From positions 24,864,001 to 24,928,000 of the forward strand of contig CM060731.1 in NCBI GenBank assembly GCA_030704615.1: a DNA stretch of 64,000 bases. The letters run 5' to 3'. The position numbers and the translations under genes are program-made. Position 1 is the stretch's first letter. The number at the start of each line of letters is the position of its first letter. Shown in pieces: positions 56,252 to 64,000 of this stretch. Origin of the DNA: Takakia lepidozioides (Eukaryota; Streptophyta; Takakiopsida; Takakiales; Takakiaceae). A model generated the notes under the pieces. It was not told the origin of the DNA. It saw only the letters and a list, made by a program, of their open reading frames with translations, and ran no database searches.

Positions 56252-58640
56252 TGTCATGGTTTTAGTCATGGTTATCTAGAATTACCTACTTCTAGTTAAC
56301 TAGGACATTTTGGATATTTATATTTGTATTTTATGTGTTGGAACTTCATTTGGTCTCACATGCCAAGTGAGGTGTCAAACCTCACTTGGGACATGGGGAT
56401 GGTTTCCCCTTTGTGAATGTGGAGGAGGGCTCATCTTCTTATAGTTGAGCCTCCATGAGCCTCTCTCACCTCCATAGCTCTAGGTATTGAGAGGGAGGTG
56501 TTGAGAGCTTTGTAGGGTGGATTCCCTTAGCAAGGGTGCCCTTGGCTTGATCTAGTTTATGTGATTGAGTGGATTCATGAGTGGAGTTTTTCCATTGTGT
56601 TCACTTTCATTATCACTACAAGAAGATGTCATTATGCTTGTGTGTACGGAGTGTAAGGATTAGTTTAGCACTTGTGTTGGTGTACACCAAGGAGTGAGAG
56701 AGCTAGGAAAAGCTCAAGTATCTCACAAGGCTTGCAAGGTGTTGCAAGGAAAGGTGTTTGGTGAAGTTGCAAACACCAAGGAATTGGAGAGCTAGGAGAA
56801 TTTAGCTCTTGTATCACAAGGCTTACTAGGGGTTGCAAGAAGAGGTACTTGTGGTATTGCACCAAGGTGTTGGAGAGTTAAAAAATGAGTTTGTTTGCCA
56901 CAAGATTTTACAAGGGTTGGGTGAATGCAAGGTTGACTGGACCAAAATAGACGTTACTGGCACAGTTTTAGATTACTGCAATTGATGGTGTCATCAATTG
57001 AATTTGAATTAACTCATTAAAACCAACAAATATATATGTCATTGGATTCCTAGCTTCAATACACACCCATAACAACTCATCAATCATGAATCCGATAAGA
57101 AATGACTCTGCTATGGCCTTTTGAACACCGTCATTGTGAACTGTTACCGCAGTGAATGGAATTACAATGGACTCAAGTTCTCCTATGTGCCATTGGTGAA
57201 TTCCATTGAAAGTTGTACTTAAGGTGACCATTTTGGTCCACATCATGGGTATGGATTTGAAGTGGCAAAATCATTTGTCATTTGACTCATATGGACTAAT
57301 ATATGTCAAAAAAATAGGCGTTTTTTGAAAAGTCCATAGTTCATCTTGTTTTTGGATTTGGGTGTCATTTTTTTTCTAGAAGTATAAAAACCTATAATCT
57401 TCAATGGCTAGGTGGCATATTGATTTTTTTTTGTAAACTCTAATTTTTAGTTTTTCATAATTTTTCTAAATAATAGACTAAAATATTTAATAAATAATAT
57501 CTTTAATATTTGGGGTAGAACTCTTTACTAAATATGTTCAGTATACCATTATCTATCACTAAAAAAATATTTTGGATAGTATCATCAAATTTTTGTTTTT
57601 TGGTCATGGACTTTCATGGAGCAGGATCTGCCGTTTTTGGTCCACTCAACCCTGCAACTGCCCGGTTGCCAAAGAGGTGATTGGTGGAAGCATGGAGTTT
57701 AAGGTTTGAGAATGTTTTCTATGCATTATGGAGCCAATGGTGTATGCCATGACTTGTGGAGAGCGACTAAATGATTGTTGGTGTTCATTTCATAGCAATC
57801 TAGGGTTTAAGCAAGCTCAAGTATGCATGTTGTGGAAGAGAAGCCAAGGAGCTACATAGGCTAGGGCTTGAAGACAACAAAAACAAACACTTGGAGAGCA
57901 TCAAGAAGTTCATTGAGATGACTCCAAAGGGAAGCATGTGGGTGAAAATTCTATCCATGATGATGTGAAACCAAGCCTAGAGCATTGAAGAGCTTGGAGC
58001 ACATGATTGGAGGTGGTCTTCATGAAGAAAAGAGATTGTGGCTCAAGGCATGCATAGCAACTTCAACCATACATTAACATGTGACAAGACAAGGAAGGGG
58101 AAGATAGAGCTCATGTATTCATTCCCTTTTGGCTTAAGTTTTGTGGTGGATGGTTGATCAAGCAAGTGATGCTTATGTGGAGTATGTTTCCCAAGTGTGG
58201 CTTCGAGCTAGAAGGTGAAGGGAGCAAGTTGATTCCCTTGTGTATGAGGTAATGCATGTGTGGAGCATGCTTTTAGCTTGAGCTTTGCCGTTCAAGCTTG
58301 AGAGGAGTGGCTCTTCAGCTAGCAAATGAAGGGAACTTGAATGATCAAGGCTTGAGAGGGGGCAAGGCTTGATCACTTTCCAAAGGGGGTACAAACTTGA
58401 TTTTGAGTTCCAATGAGAAATTGAGCTTGTTGTGTGCCCAATGCATTGCTAGTTGAGTTGGAGACAAGCTTGAGTAGCTTAAGGTGAAGAAGATCAAGGG
58501 AATTTGCCTTGGTACCCCCATAGACTTCATGGATGCTTGAGGGGATTAAGCATAGAGCCCCAAGGAGCACAAACCCTAGCTTGGTAAGGATAAACCTCAA
58601 GGAAATAGAGGGGGAAGTGACTAAAGCTTAGGGAGAAATG
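56252..58640 (+). mobile_element. Second copy of the retrotransposon terminal region (solo LTR or fragment)
   Basis: It starts TGTCATGGTTTTAGTCATGG and follows, on the plus strand, the same order as the terminal repeat and leader of the 19.5-28.9 kb element read on minus: TTAACTAGGACATTTTGGAT, ACCTCCATAGCTCTAGGTAT, GCTACATAGGCTAGGGCTTG, GGATGGTTGATCAAGCAAGT. There is no gag or pol. It is therefore a solo LTR or a truncated element, in the opposite orientation to the first. It is interrupted by an inverted-repeat element at 56931-57652. The right end is approximate. Confidence 0.78.
56931..57652. mobile_element. 722-bp terminal-inverted-repeat element nested in the LTR copy
   Basis: Left end GGTTGACTGGACCAAAA and right end TTTTGGTCCACTCAACC are inverted copies (one mismatch in 17). 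TGCAA stands directly outside both ends (56926-56930 and 57653-57657), a likely 5-bp target duplication. The rest is AT-rich. A 92-codon minus-strand frame (57246-56968, MMWTKMVTLSTTFNGIHQWH) has no family I recognise. The element is short, without a transposase, and its superfamily is not clear to me. Confidence 0.8.
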
Positions 58641-58806
58641 GCTAAACCCTAGGGGGAAATGAACTATTCTATGAGAAGGAAATGGCTATTCCTAAATTCA
58701 TTTGTTCAGGTTTCTGTTGATGACAAAGAGGTGAATAAAAAATCAGATGTCATCATAAAAAAATTAGGGTTTGTTTGTGAAGAAGAGGTGAAAAATAAAG
58801 AAATTC

Positions 58807-59010
58807 GGCGCCATATTTCCATCCGGGGGATGATTTCTGGCAGGCACGTTCCAGCCTCGGATGGAAATATGACGCCACACTTCCATCCGGGCCATGATTT
58901 CTGGTAGCCACATTCCAGCCTCGGATGGAAATATGGCGCCATATTTCCATCCGGGGCATGATTTCTGGCAGCCATGTGCAGGCCTAGGATGGAAATTCGG
59001 TGGCGAGCTG
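58807..59010. repeat. Three 64-bp tandem units with internal dyads
   Basis: TTCCATCCGG starts at 58817, 58881 and 58945, so the period is exactly 64 bp. Each unit has GCATGATTTCTGGCAGCCA-like sequence in the middle, with CATATTTCCATCCGG at one end and CTCGGATGGAAATATG at the other. These are inverted copies, so the array can fold into successive hairpins. The units differ by a few bases. Confidence 0.88.
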
Positions 59011-62000
59011 ACAAGAATATTTGCACGGTCCCTCGAGGTCCGGTAATGTTGCCCGAGGACATCTCCTCCAGCACCCAAGCTTTGCACGTTCCAGATCGCC
59101 ATCTCCTTTGAGCACATGGCACGTGCCCAAGGAACATTCCGAGCCATCTGTTGTCACGCAGTACAACATACCCATTGTCGAGACAAGAGTGTCGGAGTAA
59201 CAGTGGAGAATATCAAGGACAATGTCTGGATTTTGAGGCTATTGAGATCCACTGGCAGTTCAATGTCGAAATAGAATCCATAATAAGATGGTGGCAGGAT
59301 GAATTTGCAGAAGTACCCAGAAAACTGAGTACTAGTTGTGGGGCCATTTCTAGAAATATGACACCGAATTTCCAAATTTTGGGCCCAAAAAAAGTCCCAG
59401 CATGTTTGGGAAACATGTAACGAAAAATAGTGCCGAATTTCTAGTAATGTGGCCAAAAAGTTCCAAATATCTGTGCACTTGTAGGCACCATCTCCCGAAA
59501 TTTGGCGCCGCATTTCCAATTCCTGCGCCAACTTACTTGAATGGCAGGGATCTATAGCTGCGAAATTCGGCACCATTTTAACTGAGATCTTGCATTTTCC
59601 ATGAGCGCAAGAATTTTTTTCATGAGCACCCCTCCAAAAACTTCAATTTCACTTTCACACAATCTATATTATAACATTATTTCTCTGACACAATCCATTA
59701 TTATTTTTTAATATTTTTAAAATATTTTTAAATCCAAAAAATCAAACTTCTGCTCATGCCGCTCATGCTCATGAAATAGCTAACCTCTGGGCACCATTAG
59801 ACCAAATGGACATGTCTGAAACTTAGAACTAGAGTGATGTCAATGTGCCAAGACAAATTGAAAAGACTTGAATCAACATAATAATTTTCAATAGGGGTTC
59901 ATTTCAGCTCCCTCATCACCACGTCAACCTAATTTCAGGGGTTCTAAATGGGCGTCAGACAAGCTTCTCTCCACAGAGTTCAGTTCTGCCCAGGTCCAAG
60001 TATGCTTCAAGTGGTGATTATCATCAGCATTTATCAGCTTGGATTCTTACATCTACCCAAACGCTACCTCTCAAGATTTGAAAGCAGACTCCCCAATGTC
60101 ATCGAGGACGTGAATCTCGATAATTTAATGAGGAATTATATTCCTCAAGCTTCACGTTAACCCAATTCCCGCAGAAACCCATAGAATTGTGTCCTCCCAG
60201 GGCATCCTGTTATTGGTCCCACCGTCCTCAGATCCAAGCCCAGGGCACGAGAAATATCATTTCAACCCCATTCATATCTCCACACGAAAAACAGAATGAT
60301 ACTTTTGAGGCAAACAACGATTAGGAAATGAAACACAGAATAGAATGTTCCACACAAGTCTCATACTACTTCTCCTAGGAAAGTGCAAACAAAATAAAGG
60401 AAAAGCGGTTTACAGATACTGAAGATGTTTTTGGGCACTAGCTGGAACATCTTGCTTGTGGAGAGACGTGGAAGGAGAGAGGGTTGAATGAACTAGAGTG
60501 GTTGAGAGGCCAGATGTTGGAAGTGGTGCTTCCACAATGCTACGAGCTTGAGAGAGTGAATGCCCCCTCCATAGAAGATGCTTCTCTGAGGTGTAAGTGC
60601 CACCTGAAGTGCACCTGAGACATTAAAACTATTCGTTGAACCTCTTGCATTCTTATTCAACTGTACATCCGTAAGCGAGAATGGTGACAGTTGCACCGCA
60701 TGTCGTTGCATCCGATTCATTCAAAGTGGGGTATCTGGAAATTGAATCTGTCTTTGGTTCTGGGAGTGGATTGTAGAGCATAATGGGCTTGGAATCCTCA
60801 TACTGCAGCCAGTCCCCATTTTGAAATGAAAAAAGGTTTTGCAGCATCCACCATGTCCATCCTAGCTCGGTGTGTGAAACTCCTCCGCGCTCAAGGACGC
60901 GGGGGCATCATCCTCCCTTCCCGCGCACATCTCCCGGTTATTTTCGGGCAATCTGGGCAGGGTACAAAAACATTGATGTTGATGATATGGCTACGAAACA
61001 TGGCAACGATGACATGGCACTATGGCACCCTATTCCTGCTCTATGCTAAACTAGCTTCAGACCTTCTGTCGTCGCTAGAATGAAAAAAGAGAAAAAAAGA
61101 AAAATTTGCAGCATGGAAGGATTCTCTGAGTAGTCTCTACTGTACTCCAGTTTACGCTCTTGGCCTTGTTTGCTGGCAACACAACAGTTTGTGATTGGAG
61201 AGACTAATGGGCTGTAGTTGGACAGTGGGCATGGGAGGAAAGGAGCCTGAGTTGAATGAGCACGCAGGCTGGTCAATGGCTCCCACAGTTTGAGGTGCGT
61301 GCTGCAAATCCTGTGCGGTAACTTGCTACCGAGTTGCACTGGCCTTGAGTTGACTGCTTGTCAAGTGCTGACACTCCAGTCATGGAACAGATGGCGGCAC
61401 GCACACTCTATAACTCTATAACTTATTGCTATTATTCTGAGCATTTTGTAGCCGTTAAGGGTCTTTAGATTTCTCTCTCTCTCTTCTCTTCTCTATCTCA
61501 AGTTATTATTAGTCCTGAAATTGTTGAGTGCAGCACAATTGATGCTGCACTCTTCCATGCTGCTGCCGAGCTACAGGCCTGCCCCCCCCAAAGCGCAGGG
61601 ATTGCAGAGGCTCATTACTGAGGGACTGGAGAGTCGACAACAAGCTGCCCAAAACTGTGGCTCCCTGCATCCATGACACCGAGGCAGTGGCCATGAAATA
61701 TTTGCATGGCCCTGTCCAGAGCGCATGAGACGATGTGTGCCTCAATTCCTTGTCAGTAAATAAGAGCTCTGTCTGTGGACGATGGCAGAGTTTGAACGGA
61801 TGAATAAAAATAATATCTTCATCTGGAATACGAGCGTAGAATTTGGCGGGCGACGTGGAGCAGTTGTGGGTGACGGCGCAGCGACAGATGGGTTGGCGAG
61901 AGAGAAAAAAGGTTTCTAGAAGAGAACACCATGCAGACGATGAGGGATTTCCGGTAGAGTTCTTCTGTCTGCTTGAAGCGATTGTTGTCAGAGTCTTGCC

Positions 62001-62119
62001 TTGATCTTGTGTTTCTGGAGAACAAGGAGGATCTCCTGTGCTACTCTTGTGCTACTCTTGTGCTGTCCATTTGAATGGTCACGTTGGGGAGAGACCAGGG
62101 TGAACGGCTGAGCGGAAGC
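59011..62119. other. Long intergenic stretch upstream of the MADS gene
   Basis: No gene is recognised. 59340-59580 has degenerate copies of CCGAATTTCC/GCGCCGCATTTCC phrases related in style to the 64-bp array. A CT-rich run lies at 61474-61500. 61803-61815 (AATAAAAATAATA) is AT-rich and about 300 bp before the MADS start; a promoter role is possible but unproven. Confidence 0.4.
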
Positions 62120-63340
62120 ATGGGGCGGAACAAGATTGCGATTGCACACATCAAGAGTGATGCCTCGCGGGCAGTAACCTATAGCAAACGCAAGAAGGGG
62201 CTGCTGAAGAAGGTGAAGGAGCTATCGGTGTTGTGCGGTGTGGAAGTATGCTTAATGTGTCATCCTCAGGTGGGTGCCTCTCTCACATGGGGCACACCAG
62301 GCGTGGGTGCAGTGATAGCGCGTTACAAGAGTGTAGCCTCCGAGGAGCGCGAGAAGCGCAAACTTGACAACACTACGCTGCTCCACCAAACCATCCAAAA
62401 GATCGCCGCAGATTTTCACCACCTGGTGGACCAGAATCAGAAGTTGGCTAAAAACCTAGAGGACCCACTCTGGGACCATCGCCTCAATTCTTATGGGTTC
62501 GGCGAACTGAAGGAAATCGCCCATCAAATTTTTCTCAAGAAGAAGGAAGTTTCTGAACGTCTTGCGCTGATCAGCAGCCAACGCGAGCAGACGTTCGCCC
62601 TCAACCAAGATCACATGACATCTGTTCTGCAGCAAAGTTCTCCGTTCAATCAAAAAGAGAATGCAGCGGACTGCCAAGTGGACTTTTGCTTCACAGACGA
62701 ATCTTCCTCCATGTTACAAGAGCATGGAGACACCCAAAGAAATGCTTTCCAGTATCTTACTTCAAGCCTTCCCTTCGGTTGCAGCCAAGATGTTTCAGCC
62801 GAGGCCCTTGGTCTGCAGCCAGCCTACAACCCTGTGCTGAGTAACTTCTTGGGACTCCAACCTTTACGGGGTATGTGCCCTACCGTAGGGCCTTGTAATG
62901 TTACTAGTGGTTGCAATGATTTAGATCCTGGCAGCTTGCCGTTTGATAGACAGAGAGAGCCACTGTCAGCTTCCATTCCCTCCATGTTTCCTGGGCATCA
63001 GATTCTCGACTGTGTTGCCTTATCTCAACAGCCAACACCCAATTCCAGTGACAGTGATACTTTGCAGCTAGCTGTGTCGAGGGGAGTTGACTGCAATTAT
63101 ATACCCCAAGATGTGGCTTGGTATGGACCAAATTCAGAACAACACACACCTGATGCCAACTTAGGCAATATTTATGTTTCACGGGGAGTGCAGTTTCCCA
63201 TTGAACTTCAGGATAGCTGGCAAGATTGCTTCTCCAGTTCGTCCGCAGGACCTCAACTAGGAGGACAACAACACCAGCTCTTGCAGTCAGACGCTATATA
63301 CACAGTGGCATTTCCATCCATGCGGGAGCCTGGCTGCTAG
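62120..63340 (+). CDS. Type I MADS-box transcription factor, M-gamma-like
   Basis: An intronless 406-residue protein. The MADS domain spans residues 1-60: MGRNKIAIAHIKSDASRAVT, YSKRKKGLLKKVKELSVLCG, VEVCLMCHPQ. It is followed by WGTPGVGAVIARYKSV, an insert and helix pattern typical of plant M-gamma proteins (compare the AGL80 group). Residues ~70-150 are a heptad-like helix region (RKLDNTTLLHQTIQKIAADF, KEIAHQIFLKKKEVSERL) suited to dimerisation. The C-terminal 250 residues are Gln/Ser/Asn/Pro-rich, as in activation regions. There is no K-box and no intron, so it is type I rather than MIKC. I chose the ATG at 62120 because MADS proteins normally start MGR; an upstream in-frame ATG at 62075 would add 15 residues. 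Type I genes act mostly in gametophyte and endosperm in flowering plants; the role in seed-free plants is little known. Confidence 0.88.
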   Translation: MGRNKIAIAHIKSDASRAVTYSKRKKGLLKKVKELSVLCGVEVCLMCHPQVGASLTWGTPGVGAVIARYKSVASEEREKRKLDNTTLLHQTIQKIAADFHHLVDQNQKLAKNLEDPLWDHRLNSYGFGELKEIAHQIFLKKKEVSERLALISSQREQTFALNQDHMTSVLQQSSPFNQKENAADCQVDFCFTDESSSMLQEHGDTQRNAFQYLTSSLPFGCSQDVSAEALGLQPAYNPVLSNFLGLQPLRGMCPTVGPCNVTSGCNDLDPGSLPFDRQREPLSASIPSMFPGHQILDCVALSQQPTPNSSDSDTLQLAVSRGVDCNYIPQDVAWYGPNSEQHTPDANLGNIYVSRGVQFPIELQDSWQDCFSSSSAGPQLGGQQHQLLQSDAIYTVAFPSMREPGC

Positions 63341-64000
63341 GCTTGCTTCGCTGATTTGCATGCTTTAGCTGCAAGATTAGTGATGTTCATTTTTTGATAC
63401 ACTGGTACTGCTGAGCTCTACTCTTTTTCTCTGGGGATTTCCTAGAGTTTTTAGTTCCCTGTTATTCTCGATAAGTTGCACAGCGGTCTGGATTATAAGT
63501 ACTCGGGAATGTTTCTGTATACCATGTACATGTAACAGTGTAGGATTATTCACAGCATCTCACATCACACACATAGTATTGAGTGATGCATGCTACTCAG
63601 CTCTTGTGCAAATTCAAATCTGTTATGTTTAGTTATTGTACATGCAATACTACTAATGCAAATCGTTTGTACACCAAGGTCTTTGTTGGTGATGTTCTAG
63701 ATCTATCATCAAGTGCAAGTAAGGTCTGCAGTATGGCAACAATAACAGTTTCATATAACTAGCTGCTTAATTTCTGTTTGGGTGTATATAGATAGGCATC
63801 AGAAGTCTTCTTGGGATAGACACTGGAGAAGGGAAGGATGAAAATTGAGAAACTCATAGTTTGGTTACTTGACTTCGGTTAATGGACTATCTCAAAATTC
63901 TTCAACAGATGTTTGGTACCATCCACACAGAAAAAACACAGTCACGAACTTTAAAAAAAGGGATCGGGAACGAAGCTTAGTTAATCAAATTAAAACGAGG
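63341..64000. other. 3' flank of the MADS gene
   Basis: No coding sequence is recognised. TGTAACAGTG/TGTACATG-rich sequence near 63520-63540 may be the 3' end of the transcript. Confidence 0.4.

Noticed and set aside
58659-59147. Several overlapping frames with repeated Met-Glu-Ile-Trp phrases
   Set aside because: They arise from the 64-bp tandem repeats, since 64 is not a multiple of three and the repeats read in all phases.

Overview
The window is nuclear DNA of a land plant. It holds spliced genes with plant-type GT-AG introns, a plant DUF4408/DUF761 protein, a PLS-class pentatricopeptide (PPR) protein, a type I MADS-box gene, and Ty3/gypsy, pogo-like, CACTA-like and hAT-like transposons. 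The PPR repeat style (many MYAKCGS-type repeats), the M-gamma-like MADS gene and the transposon load suggest a seed-free plant (moss, lycophyte or fern). That is an inference; I cannot name the species. No bacterial, organellar, rRNA, tRNA or CRISPR features were seen.

Layout. 0.7-2.3 kb: a frameshifted, transposon-type gene with a DNA-methylase-like core, then a PPR remnant on the minus strand. 5.8-9.4 kb: two complete MAM33/p32 mitochondrial matrix protein genes, head to head, sharing a 468-bp spacer. 11.6-13.4 kb: an intronless PPR gene (minus). 13.8-14.9 kb: exons of an unrecognised minus-strand gene. 15.7-16.3 kb: LSm3, three exons. 18.2-30.0 kb: a decayed pogo-like transposase gene split by a 9.4-kb Ty3/gypsy retrotransposon whose pol ends in a PHD finger. 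30.6-34.3 kb: the left end and body of a CACTA-like element carrying PPR fragments. 36.2-39.1 kb: DCC1, four exons. 40.6-44.6 kb: a ROCK1-type nucleotide-sugar transporter, seven exons (minus). 45.2-45.4 kb: a very GC-rich island. 46.5-47.3 kb: a non-autonomous hAT-like element. 51.5-52.9 kb: a DUF4408/DUF761 membrane protein with a long leader intron. 53.7-54.3 kb: a duplicated piece of DCC1, followed by an orphan exon. 56.3-58.6 kb: a second copy of the retrotransposon terminal region in the opposite orientation, with a 722-bp inverted-repeat element inside it. 58.8-59.0 kb: 64-bp tandem repeats with internal dyads. 62.1-63.3 kb: an intronless type I MADS-box gene.

The host genes are unrelated housekeeping or regulatory genes: organelle biology (MAM33 pair, PPR), RNA processing (LSm3), cohesion and replication (DCC1), ER/Golgi sugar transport (ROCK1) and transcription (MADS). 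They are single transcription units, not an operon. The most unusual items are the retrotransposon with a pol-terminal PHD finger, its aberrant 3' end, the MAM33 head-to-head pair and the partial DCC1 duplication. All exon boundaries were read by eye from splice consensus, reading phase and remembered family sequences; no alignment or search was run.
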